From: JAVBQJ01 sp031549115
GTDB lineage: Bacteria > Verrucomicrobiota > Lentisphaeria > Victivallales > Victivallaceae
DNA length: 19,551 nt
NCBI GenBank assembly: GCA_031549115.1
Contig: JAVBQJ010000120.1
Coordinates: 1-19,551, forward strand
Reading direction: 5' to 3'
The notes beneath the pieces are model-generated. The model was not told the origin of the DNA. It was given only the letters and a program-made list of their open reading frames with translations, and did not search any database. The position numbers and the translations under genes were made by a program. The number at the start of each line of letters is the position of its first letter. The stretch's first letter is position 1. Below are positions 6,733 to 14,353 of this stretch, one piece after another.

Positions 6733-7050
6733 ATGACCGCAAGCCACCGACTGCCGCCGGAATTCCTGCAAACCATGGCCGAAGCGATCCGCTTGCTCGG
6801 CAACGGCCAGCGCCTGCAGATTCTGGAACATCTGGACATGCACGGCGAAAGCAAAGTGAGCGACATCGTCACCGCACTGGGAGCGCAACAGGGTGCAATC
6901 TCCCAGCATTTGAACAAAATGCGCGCCGCCGGGCTGCTTTCCAGCCGGCGGCACCACCGCGAGGTTTATTATGCCGTTGCGGCGGAGGGCGCCGTCACCA
7001 TCCTGAACTGCCTGCGCCGGAAGTACGAGGAAGACCGCCGCAGGCAGTGA
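6733..7050 (+). CDS. ArsR-family winged-helix repressor
   Basis: The protein has 105 residues, typical of ArsR/SmtB. The helix-turn-helix runs about residues 38-75, with recognition helix AISQHLNKMRAAGLLSSRR and wing HHREVYYAV. The metal-site motif ELCVCDL is replaced by ESKVSDIV, so metal sensing through alpha-3 cysteines is excluded. The only cysteine is C93 near the C-terminus. SqrR/BigR-type persulfide sensors use two cysteines, so this protein either senses through C93 between subunits or by another route. It starts 12 nt after the sulfur-transfer fusion with GAAAGG as Shine-Dalgarno, and most likely represses the two-gene operon through sites near 4273-4290. That target is inferred from gene order. 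Confidence 0.9.
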   Translation: MTASHRLPPEFLQTMAEAIRLLGNGQRLQILEHLDMHGESKVSDIVTALGAQQGAISQHLNKMRAAGLLSSRRHHREVYYAVAAEGAVTILNCLRRKYEEDRRRQ

Positions 7051-7059
7051 GCGGCGCCG

Positions 7060-7785
7060 TTACAGCGTGCCCGTCAACACTTTGGCGTTGAGACTCTGAT
7101 CGTAATAGGCGATGGATAGCGTCCAGTAGTCGGTGAGGTTGGTGCGCAGCATTTCGACGAACGATTCGGGCGTTTTCGGCTCGACGTGACCGTCGGTGAA
7201 ATTAAACAGGGCCCGCCCGTTATGGCGTATGTGAATGCGCCACGAAACATTCTTGTCGCCGATCGCGTAAAACTGCGAAGTCGTGCCGTCGTAGTAGGAG
7301 TCGGCGAGAATGAAGACGGCGGACGGATTGCTGATGCCCTTCAAGTTGAGGCAGCGTTCAACGGCATCCATGCGGCCGGTGCGAAGCATTTCATTGCCCA
7401 GAAAGGCGCCGTAAATATCGCGCTGCGCCTGGTATTTGGGATTGGTACGGGTATCAGGGGCGTTAGCATGGGCCGGACATATCGGCAACGGGTCTCCCGG
7501 CTGCATGTAACCGTCGCGGGTCAGGATATCGGCCCAGGAGGCACGCGCGAATGTGCCGATGCCCGGCACCACCACCGAGTGATCCTGGTAGATATCGATG
7601 AAACCGTTGTAATCATCGGAATACATGATCTGATACAGCACCGCCTGCTTCAGGTTGGAGGTGCACTTGGCAGTCTGCGCCGCGGCCCGGGCCTTGCCCA
7701 ACGCCGGCAGCAGCATGCTGGCGAGAATGGCGATAATCGCGATCACGACGAGGAGCTCAATCAAGGTGAATTTTCTTCGTTTCAT
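7060..7785 (-). CDS. Prepilin-like secreted protein with H-x9-DG motif
   Basis: The protein has 241 residues. The N-terminus is a type IV prepilin/pseudopilin leader: positive residues MKRRK, cleavage motif before FTLIE, then a hydrophobic helix LLVVIAIIAILASMLLPAL with E at mature position 5. The C-terminal half contains RHNGRALFNFTDGH, the H-x9-DG motif of the processing-associated family that is greatly expanded in Lentisphaerota and Planctomycetes. Prepilin peptidase would cut the leader, and the protein is probably displayed or anchored at the envelope. Individual functions are unknown. The start ATG (7783-7785) has AAGGACAGGAA upstream. It lies 77 nt downstream of the GH42-like gene on the same strand, so the two are likely co-expressed. 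Its stop nearly abuts the convergent ArsR gene (9-nt gap). Confidence 0.92.
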   Translation of the reverse strand: MKRRKFTLIELLVVIAIIAILASMLLPALGKARAAAQTAKCTSNLKQAVLYQIMYSDDYNGFIDIYQDHSVVVPGIGTFARASWADILTRDGYMQPGDPLPICPAHANAPDTRTNPKYQAQRDIYGAFLGNEMLRTGRMDAVERCLNLKGISNPSAVFILADSYYDGTTSQFYAIGDKNVSWRIHIRHNGRALFNFTDGHVEPKTPESFVEMLRTNLTDYWTLSIAYYDQSLNAKVLTGTL

Positions 7786-7862
7786 GTTCCTGTCCTTTCC
7801 TGTATTTTGGTTTTATGAGGGTGAAACTTCTTGCATGCGATGCTGAAAACGGAAGCCTCCTT

Positions 7863-10800
7863 TTACCTGGTTGGTTGCGGAACGATGGTGAACGCGCAGT
7901 CGGCGGAAACGCCGGTGGCGCAATCGGTGAGCCGGATCCGGCGCAAACCGGCATCGTTGAGGGCGGTCGGCAGCATGACTTTGCCGGCGCCGTCCGCCGT
8001 CGGAACATGGTCCCGGTAGTACAGGAGTTCGCCCTGTTCGTCGAACACCCGGACTTCGGCCACATGGCGCTCCCAGGCGCCGGCGCCGTCTTTGACCAAT
8101 TGGAAGTCCACTTCGAGGTCATCGCCGGGAATGACTTCCGCGGCGGCCGGTTTGAGCTCCATGGCGCGAACCGGATAGGGCAGCAGCGCATAAAGGCGGG
8201 AGCGGTCGCCGGAAACACCGCCTGCGATGCGGTCGCCGTAGCCCAGATAACGGTTGTCGCGGCTGTCGTAAATATGGTGGGATGCGGGCAGCTGCAACCG
8301 GAATTCCTCGGGCGAAGTGAGGGCGTAACGGGCATTCCGGGTCACCCCCAGATAACCGGCGTTGCCGGAGCGGAAGGTGAATACTTCGACCGCGTTGACC
8401 AGGTGATCCTGCTCCAGGCCATACGCCGCATTCCATTCCGCCGGAACGAAGTAATGGCGGAAGAACTCCTTGATGGCGATGTTTTTTCCGGCGCGCGCCG
8501 CCATCCGGTAATCGGGCGGCACGCAATTGGCCAGATACGCCCGCCCCTTGCCGTAGGCGTGGCGGAAGAAGAATTCGCCGTCCCCGTTTTTCACCAGCGC
8601 CTCCGCGCCGGCGGCACGGCAATTGCCCCACGCGCCGACGGTACAGCTGCCGCCACCGAGCTGCGCGGTAAATTCTTTTTCGCGCACCGTCATCTCCCCG
8701 TCGCGGACGACCCCGAAAACCGCCTGCAATACCGCGTTGTCGCGCCAGACGCCGTTTTCATCGAGGACACCGGGTTCGAGGTCGGCAATCAAAGTGCCGC
8801 CATTGCCGACGAAGCGTTCGAGCGCGGCGATTTCGGCGTCGGTCAACGCGGTCACACCCGGCAGGATCACCACCTCCGGCGCCTCTTTGCCATCCAGGAT
8901 GCCGTCGGCGACTTCAGCGCCAGCGATGAAGTGGCGTTCGATCCCCGAGGAGCTCAGCCAGGTATCCCACTGCCGCCCCGAAAACACATCCACCGGCAGA
9001 TCTTTGAGATAGCCCGGCGTGAAATGCAATGCGCTGATCGAGCTCGGTTGCGAGCAATAGAGCGCCACCCGGTTCCGCAACGGCCGTTCCGCGCCTTGCA
9101 GCAGCGGGTAATAACGGCTGCGGATATGAAACGCCTCTTCCAGACACTCGCTCCAGTATTTCGACAAGGTCCCCTGCGGGGTGATGCCGTTGGAGGCGGA
9201 AACGTAGACAAATATCGGGCTCGCCATCCACATTAAGAGGCCGTCCTGCCCGCTCAGGAATGCGCCCCACGGATCGAAGCGGCTGTAAATTTCTTCCGAC
9301 GGGTTGCAGTCCGGGTACCAGCCGCTGATCGAAATGCGCCGGTTGAAGTCACCCGACCGGAAGCTGTTCAGGAGGTTGTTGGCCGTCGGGTCCATCGCGA
9401 AGCCGTAGCCGCCGAGGAAGTTGAAATTCTTTCCCATCCGGTACCAGTCGTAGCCTTTGAACGGATCGGCGGGGAACATTCCCTCGGGGCCGACCAATCC
9501 GGCCGGATCGACCGACTTGATCACACGGGCGGCGTCCTCCAATGCGTTCATGAACACTTCGACCATGTGCTGCCGGTGCGCCATCCACGGTGCCAGGTTA
9601 CCGGCCGCTTTCGCATCGGCATAAATCACCGGCTCGATCGCGTCGAAATCGGCATATGCCGTTCCCCACGCGGCATTCAGCGCGGCAATGCCGTCATATC
9701 GCGTCCGCAGCCAGTCGCGCAAATCGCGGGTGCAATGCTCCGAGAAGCAGACATCGCGGCCGTCGACTCCATCCCAGAAGCCGACCAGATACGGTTCGTC
9801 GCCCAGCGAATAAAAGGACGGGTTGAATTGCCGGGCGATGGCGGACATCCGCAGCAGTTCGGCGCTCCGGCTCTTCTGATAATCCGGGTCGCTGAGACAG
9901 GGTTTGCGGACCAGGTCGCGCAGCTCCTTCTGGGCATAGGCGCTCTCCCGCCACAAGTAGGGTGACACACCGGAGGCTCCCTGCCCCAACGCCCAATGCG
10001 ACGCCGTGGTCAGGTAATCGGCCTGGAAGCGATCGTAATCCGGCAGGTAAATCCCGATGCCGGGGTAGTGAAACAACGCTTTCAACAGACGGCTGCCGAG
10101 GTAATCCGCCGCCGGATAGCTCCACACCGACACCGAAAACTCCCGGTCGAAAATCCCCCGGTCCGGGCAGACGCCGTTGATGACGCTCCAGGCGATTTCC
10201 CGACCGCCCCGGAGCGCGGCGGCGCGCAGCTCCACGCCGGGCGCCAGCGGGTGCGGGATGGTCAGGGCCCACGGGCCGGAATCGCCGGGAAACTCCCGCT
10301 CCGCCAGCTTCCGGCCGTACGGGTCCCAGGCCTCCAGCCGGATCCGGTCGGCGCCGGGGGCGGAAAAACTGCCGGAGAATTCCGGCGGATCCCCGGCGGC
10401 GTTGGAGTCGTTCAGCGTCAGCACCACCTCCGTCTCCGGAACGACGGTGAAAACCCCGGCGCCGAAGTCGACCGGCGTTTCGCCGCTCCGCAGAATCACA
10501 TCGGCGCTGTATTTGCCCGCCGACGGCGCTTCCAGCGTGATTTCCGCCGCGCCGTCGAAGGCGTCGTTCCGGGTGAATACCACCGCGTTATCGGAATCCC
10601 GGCGCAGCTGCAATTGCACGTTGTCGGCCTGTTCGCCCTGAATATGGATGGTCACCGGCGCCCCGGGGCGGAATTCGGCGGCATTCAGCGCGATTGCGGC
10701 CAGTTCGCCCTCCGGCTCTCCGGCGGCGAGTTGCAGCATTTTCAGCAGCAGCATCTGGCTGAATTCGTAGCTCCAGCCGTTGTTGTGCAGCGATTCGAGT

Positions 10801-11555
10801 TTTTCCGGGTAGGTGAATACGTGGGCGTAGCGGGCGATCGAAGCGACCGCCGGGTCGGTTTTCTCATCCCAATCGGAGTACACCACCGTGCCCCGCCCGT
10901 GTTTCCGGGTGAATATGTGCTTCAAAGCGCCATTTTCGGTCTGTGCTCCGGCGATCTCGCTGTACGGCAGCAGCCACTGCGCCGCCGGCACCGCTTCGGC
11001 CCCCTCGAGCAACTGCCGCAGACGTTCGTCGTCGCGGGCGCTGCGATAGGTGAATACCAATCCGGTCCCGGACTTCACCAGTTCGAAAATGCTCTGCCGG
11101 ATATCCTCCGGCAGCAGCATCCAGTCGGTGCGGCCGATCAGGATCACCTCCGGCTTCCATGCCAACGCCTCCCGGATGGCGGCTTCGACCTGATCGGAGT
11201 AATAGCCTTCGACCTTGGTATAAACCCGCCAGGTCGAACGGGCGATGCCGAGGTGCTCCTTCTGGTCCGGGTTGTCGGTGACGGCGAAGATCTCCCGCAG
11301 GTCGATATCGGAGCGCGAATTCAAATAATTCAACTCCAGATTCCCGGCGAAATCGCTGAGTGTCATCACCTTCAACGGCCGGGTGCGCGGCTTGTCCCAC
11401 GCGATCGCGTTCTCCGGGTGATTCGGCCGTTCCCGGTCGACCCGCCAGAACGAATCCTCCTGCACCCGGATCTTGTCCTGCGGCAGCGGCGCATCCGCCA
11501 TTCCCGGCCACACGCCGAGGGCCAGTCCGGTGGCGATCAGTGACGTTTTCAACAT
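7863..11555 (-). CDS. Large secreted GH42-like glycoside hydrolase
   Basis: The protein has 1230 residues. Residues 1-22 look like a signal peptide (hydrophobic TSLIATGLALGVW, cut after MADA). Residues about 60-240 resemble a GATase/ThuA-like fold (PEVILIGRTDWMLLPEDIRQ). Residues about 290-490 look like immunoglobulin-type beta domains. Residues about 495-850 resemble the GH42/clan GH-A barrel: SLGDEP with E587 as candidate acid/base, then CTRDLRDWLRTRYDGIAALN-AWGT, a stretch very like GH42. Residues about 870-1060 resemble the GH42 trimerisation domain (VVILPGVTALTDAEIAALE), and a beta-sandwich ends the protein. The usual GH42 nucleophile glutamate is not obvious; the aligned region reads RRISISGWYPD. 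So it may be a divergent or different family, and beta-galactosidase activity is not assured. The ATG at 11553-11555 has AAGGA 9 nt upstream. Repeat B lies upstream. Confidence 0.78.
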   Translation of the reverse strand: MLKTSLIATGLALGVWPGMADAPLPQDKIRVQEDSFWRVDRERPNHPENAIAWDKPRTRPLKVMTLSDFAGNLELNYLNSRSDIDLREIFAVTDNPDQKEHLGIARSTWRVYTKVEGYYSDQVEAAIREALAWKPEVILIGRTDWMLLPEDIRQSIFELVKSGTGLVFTYRSARDDERLRQLLEGAEAVPAAQWLLPYSEIAGAQTENGALKHIFTRKHGRGTVVYSDWDEKTDPAVASIARYAHVFTYPEKLESLHNNGWSYEFSQMLLLKMLQLAAGEPEGELAAIALNAAEFRPGAPVTIHIQGEQADNVQLQLRRDSDNAVVFTRNDAFDGAAEITLEAPSAGKYSADVILRSGETPVDFGAGVFTVVPETEVVLTLNDSNAAGDPPEFSGSFSAPGADRIRLEAWDPYGRKLAEREFPGDSGPWALTIPHPLAPGVELRAAALRGGREIAWSVINGVCPDRGIFDREFSVSVWSYPAADYLGSRLLKALFHYPGIGIYLPDYDRFQADYLTTASHWALGQGASGVSPYLWRESAYAQKELRDLVRKPCLSDPDYQKSRSAELLRMSAIARQFNPSFYSLGDEPYLVGFWDGVDGRDVCFSEHCTRDLRDWLRTRYDGIAALNAAWGTAYADFDAIEPVIYADAKAAGNLAPWMAHRQHMVEVFMNALEDAARVIKSVDPAGLVGPEGMFPADPFKGYDWYRMGKNFNFLGGYGFAMDPTANNLLNSFRSGDFNRRISISGWYPDCNPSEEIYSRFDPWGAFLSGQDGLLMWMASPIFVYVSASNGITPQGTLSKYWSECLEEAFHIRSRYYPLLQGAERPLRNRVALYCSQPSSISALHFTPGYLKDLPVDVFSGRQWDTWLSSSGIERHFIAGAEVADGILDGKEAPEVVILPGVTALTDAEIAALERFVGNGGTLIADLEPGVLDENGVWRDNAVLQAVFGVVRDGEMTVREKEFTAQLGGGSCTVGAWGNCRAAGAEALVKNGDGEFFFRHAYGKGRAYLANCVPPDYRMAARAGKNIAIKEFFRHYFVPAEWNAAYGLEQDHLVNAVEVFTFRSGNAGYLGVTRNARYALTSPEEFRLQLPASHHIYDSRDNRYLGYGDRIAGGVSGDRSRLYALLPYPVRAMELKPAAAEVIPGDDLEVDFQLVKDGAGAWERHVAEVRVFDEQGELLYYRDHVPTADGAGKVMLPTALNDAGLRRIRLTDCATGVSADCAFTIVPQPTR

Positions 11556-11609
11556 GTTTGTCGGTCCTTATGGTGATGTGTGTACTCTATTGGATTTTCC
11601 GGCTGAACA

Positions 11610-11850
11610 TTCGCCGCAGGTGCGGCGCCTCGTGCGCTCTATGTGTAGATTGAATTGTCGCTCACGCTTCCAATCCGATCTACACCATCGCTACCTCGGG
11701 TGGAAGCGCTCACCTCCCGGTTCGCTTCCCCGGATTTCGCCCCTTTCGAGGCGCTGCGCGCCTGGGGCGACCAGCAGAATTCACCTGCTGGACCGGTGCC
11801 TCCGTATGACGGAGTGCAGAACGCCGCTTCGCGGCTCTATTTTATTTTTT
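11610..11850 (-). repeat. Multi-hairpin intergenic repeat, copy B
   Basis: This shorter homologue of 1809-2197 lies in the same orientation relative to its neighbours: right after the stop of a minus-strand gene and before the start of the next. It keeps the terminal module (11610-11629), the GTGTAGAT stem (about 11643-11685), the bulged GCCCC/GGGGC stem (11739-11768), the CCAGCAG/CTGCTGG stem (11771-11791), the CTCCGT-ATG-ACGGAG stem (11800-11814) and the GGCTCTATTTTATT tail. It lacks both nested modules of copy A. The inner part of the bulged stem is one base pair shorter on both sides, so pairing is preserved. The remaining 54 nt before the GH gene carry its Shine-Dalgarno but no clear promoter. 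Confidence 0.8.
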
Positions 11851-11864
11851 AAATATTTTTTATT

Positions 11865-14144
11865 TCACATTACTTTCAGGCGGGTGCGGCGGAGTTCGAT
11901 GTCGCCGAGCCAGACCTTGTGGGCGAAGGCGCGCGGCGCGTCGATACACAGCTCCCGCGTCTGCCGGTCCTCCCACACCCAGAAATTCGACACCGCCAGC
12001 TCCGGCAGCTCGTCCGGCTGCCGCTCATCCACCGCCAGCAACGAATCCGGATCCAATTCCAACGTCTCCGGATCCAGCCGCGCAATCGTCAGCCGGTAAC
12101 GCGGCCCGCACCCCTGGCAATCCTGCTGCCGTTCAAAGAAATTCGCGATGTAAAACACCGCCCCCGAACTGTGCGTAATCAAATACCCGTTCGAACTCGG
12201 CGAAAATATCTCCCGCCCCCCCCGCAAACACAACGGCCGTACCGGCGTCCAGCTTTTGCCGCCATCCGCCGATTCCGTGATCCATTTATACGACGGAATG
12301 CCGTTCGCGTCGGTGTTTTCCGCCCGCGCCACACAGATGACCCGGCCGTCGGCAAGCACCGTCAGCGCACTCTCCGTCAAGTCGAAATCACGCCCCCGGT
12401 AATGCCCCCGGATCGGATCCGAAAACTCCCAGCGATAGCCATGCGGCCCCGGCTCCGGTTCCCCGGTCAGCACCACCAATTCGCACTTGCGCTGCCGCGT
12501 TTCGAAGTCCTCGGCATAAAAGGGAAACAGCAGCCGACCCTTCGGCGTCACCGCCAAACCGCCGCAGCTGGTCACCATCCGGCCCGGAATACCGCATGAT
12601 TCCGCCAGATGCGTCACATTCAGAACCTGCCGGAACACCCCGCCGCCATTGCGCGACGCCTCCAGCACCAGATTGCCGTTGCGGGAAAACTGCCGATGTC
12701 CCTCGCGTTCCGGCAGACTCCGGTCGAAACCCCCCGACGTGAATCCGCGCCACACCGTATTGGCGACCGGATCGAGACCGATGAACAACTCCATCAGTGT
12801 CGGGACAAACTGCCCGTTCTCCATCTCCGAAAGCCGCCGGTAACGGTTTTCACTCCCCGGCGCCGAGAAACATTCCAGGAAATTGCCGTACCGGTCCTCG
12901 CCCCAGACATCCGAATCCACCGCGTACATCTCCGGGCCGTCGGCAAAGGCATAACAGCTGACCCGCTTCCACGGCGCCAATCCGGCCTGACGGCTGCCGG
13001 GACGCAACACCTCCCAGCCGCTGTGGCGCAGCCGCAACGCGCCGGAATCCGTTTCGCGCCATTGCAGGCTCTCCCCGGGGCGGCTCTGCGCCGGAATCCG
13101 GACCATCGTGACGGCATTGTCGCCGTTCAGCTGCCGGGTCAGCAGCTCCCAGGCCGTGTCCACCGTCTGCGCCAGATCGAAAACCACTTTTTCCAGCTTG
13201 ACCGGAAAACTGAACTCCTCCTGGTGATTGGCATGGGTAATCAGCGAAAGCTCCTCCGGAACCTTGATCCCCAGCTCCAGAATCGCCGGCAACGCCGCGA
13301 TCGCCACCGTATCCAGCGCGAAAAACACCGCCTTCGGCTTCCGCCGGCAATTCTGCCAGAACTCCTTCATCACCGTGTACGCTTCCGCCCATTGGCGGCG
13401 CTCCGAGTACGCCACCGGAACCAGCCACGTCTCGTCCAACGTGATGCCGGCCTCGCCGGCCCGCTGCAGCAACGGCTCGATGAATTCTTTGCGGACATTG
13501 TAGGCCTGATTGAAATAACTGGTGAAATCCGGGTACAGCACGGCAATGTCGTCGGTAATGCCATGCTGTTTCAACACCCGGAACGCCGTCCGGTTTTTAT
13601 GGTCCAGATCGAAAATCGTGCCGGAGTGCACCAGCGGCGCACCGCTGAGCATCTCCACGCAGGCAATATTTCGTTCTTGGATTTCCTGCCGTATCTGCTC
13701 CAATGAAGTCAAGCCGATGATGCCGCCGCAATCGCGGAAAGCCGGATTGCGGACCAGTTCGTCCAGATTGCACGGGACATCGTCGCGATTCATTTCGCTG
13801 CTCAAGAATGTGTTGGCGACATAACCCTGCTGCTGGATTTTCTGCTGCAGCCGCTCGATCAGGAAACGGAAGTGATATCCGGTCGGCTGGGTGATCTGGG
13901 CCAGCGGGCAGACGATGAAAATATTCTGCTTCGAGGTTTTCTCGCAGACAAACGAACCCGACCGCGCCTTGCGCTCGATCCAGCCGTCGTTGGCCAGGGT
14001 CTTCAGCGCGATTCGCAACGTGGTCTGGCTGACACTGAGCTCGGCGCACATCTCCTGTTCCGACGGCAGCTTGTCGCCGGGGCGCCAGACGCCGTTGCCG
14101 ATCTGTTGCCGGATGTAATTCTCGACGGTCGCATTTTTCTGCAT
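11865..14144 (-). CDS. GntR-HTH / LacI-type sensor / sialidase-like propeller regulator
   Basis: This 759-residue protein is one uninterrupted frame. Residues 1-68 are a GntR winged helix (ENYIRQQIGNGVWRPGDKLP, then SEQEMCAELSVSQTTLRIALKTL). Residues 73-352 resemble the periplasmic-binding-protein-like sugar sensor of LacI/AraR regulators (KAVFFALDTVAIAALPAILELG, then IKVPEELSLITH). Residues about 360-759 resemble the BNR/sialidase beta-propeller: ESALTVLADGRVICVAR (591-607) matches the 'E..v.el.dGrl...R' strand of sialidases, and ESADGGKSWTP (624-634) is an Asp-box (S-x-D-G-G-x-S-W). There is no signal peptide, so it is cytoplasmic. The first two domains make an AraR-like repressor. The third may be a ligand-binding or catalytic module for a released sugar. 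It is divergent from the FadR/SDR/aldolase operon and upstream of the GH42-like gene, either of which it may control. Confidence 0.85.
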   Translation of the reverse strand: MQKNATVENYIRQQIGNGVWRPGDKLPSEQEMCAELSVSQTTLRIALKTLANDGWIERKARSGSFVCEKTSKQNIFIVCPLAQITQPTGYHFRFLIERLQQKIQQQGYVANTFLSSEMNRDDVPCNLDELVRNPAFRDCGGIIGLTSLEQIRQEIQERNIACVEMLSGAPLVHSGTIFDLDHKNRTAFRVLKQHGITDDIAVLYPDFTSYFNQAYNVRKEFIEPLLQRAGEAGITLDETWLVPVAYSERRQWAEAYTVMKEFWQNCRRKPKAVFFALDTVAIAALPAILELGIKVPEELSLITHANHQEEFSFPVKLEKVVFDLAQTVDTAWELLTRQLNGDNAVTMVRIPAQSRPGESLQWRETDSGALRLRHSGWEVLRPGSRQAGLAPWKRVSCYAFADGPEMYAVDSDVWGEDRYGNFLECFSAPGSENRYRRLSEMENGQFVPTLMELFIGLDPVANTVWRGFTSGGFDRSLPEREGHRQFSRNGNLVLEASRNGGGVFRQVLNVTHLAESCGIPGRMVTSCGGLAVTPKGRLLFPFYAEDFETRQRKCELVVLTGEPEPGPHGYRWEFSDPIRGHYRGRDFDLTESALTVLADGRVICVARAENTDANGIPSYKWITESADGGKSWTPVRPLCLRGGREIFSPSSNGYLITHSSGAVFYIANFFERQQDCQGCGPRYRLTIARLDPETLELDPDSLLAVDERQPDELPELAVSNFWVWEDRQTRELCIDAPRAFAHKVWLGDIELRRTRLKVM

Positions 14145-14162
14145 GATATCTTCCCGAAAATC

Positions 14163-14193
14163 TGAGTATATTTTTAATTTTATTGAGTATACT
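14163..14193. promoter_or_regulatory. Candidate operator, TGAGTATA direct repeats
   Basis: TGAGTATA occurs at 14163-14170 and 14184-14191, 21 bp apart (two helical turns). The second copy overlaps the palindrome AGTATACT (14186-14193). They lie between the minus promoter and the start of the GntR-sialidase gene, where an autoregulatory GntR dimer pair would bind. The owner of the site is inferred. Confidence 0.45.
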
Positions 14194-14196
14194 TAT

Positions 14197-14225
14197 ATTA
14201 TCGGATACTTTCCGCCAAAAGTCAA
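14197..14225 (-). promoter_or_regulatory. Sigma70 promoter of the GntR-sialidase gene
   Basis: On the minus strand, TTGACT (14225-14220), a 17-nt spacer and GATAAT (14202-14197) lie 53 nt before the start codon. Both hexamers match consensus at 5/6. Confidence 0.65.
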
Positions 14226-14278
14226 TAGGCGATGTAAAAAAGTTCAAAAATTTTTTTCCCTTTTCGGCGCCGCCGCAG

Positions 14279-14307
14279 TTGACAAAGCGCAAATCACAGG
14301 GTATAAT
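14279..14307 (+). promoter_or_regulatory. Perfect-consensus sigma70 promoter of the FadR operon
   Basis: TTGACA (14279-14284), exactly 17 nt, then TATAAT (14302-14307). Both hexamers and the spacing match the consensus fully. Such a strong promoter in front of a repressor gene implies tight negative control, consistent with the operator-like sequence directly downstream. Confidence 0.85.
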
Positions 14308-14308
14308 G

Positions 14309-14333
14309 TTGAACATAATCAAATTATTGAACA
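14309..14333. promoter_or_regulatory. Candidate FadR/GntR operator over the +1 region
   Basis: TTGAACA occurs at 14309-14315 and 14327-14333, 18 bp apart. Between them ATAAT (14315-14319) and ATTAT (14323-14327) form a perfect inverted repeat, so the whole reads as an imperfect TTG...CAA palindrome of the sort bound by FCD-type GntR dimers. It covers the expected transcription start and would block the promoter when occupied. Confidence 0.55.
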
Positions 14334-14353
14334 AATTCACAGGGGCTCGAACG

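Noticed and set aside
5794..6957. Long minus-strand frames (387 and 325 codons) opposite the sulfur-transfer fusion
   Set aside because: His/Arg- or Ser-rich low-complexity products spanning two well-supported plus-strand genes.
7815..9236. 473-codon plus-strand frame opposite the GH42-like gene
   Set aside because: No recognisable domain; it lies antisense to a coherent secreted enzyme. The same holds for 9996-11543 (515 codons).
12609..13706. 365-codon plus-strand frame opposite the GntR-sialidase gene
   Set aside because: Arg/Gln/His-rich shadow; the minus-strand protein has clear domains.
14183..14353. N-terminal extension of the FadR-type regulator by 57 residues
   Set aside because: It would start upstream of and read through a perfect TTGACA-N17-TATAAT promoter. 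The ATG at 14354 has its own ribosome-binding site and gives normal family length.
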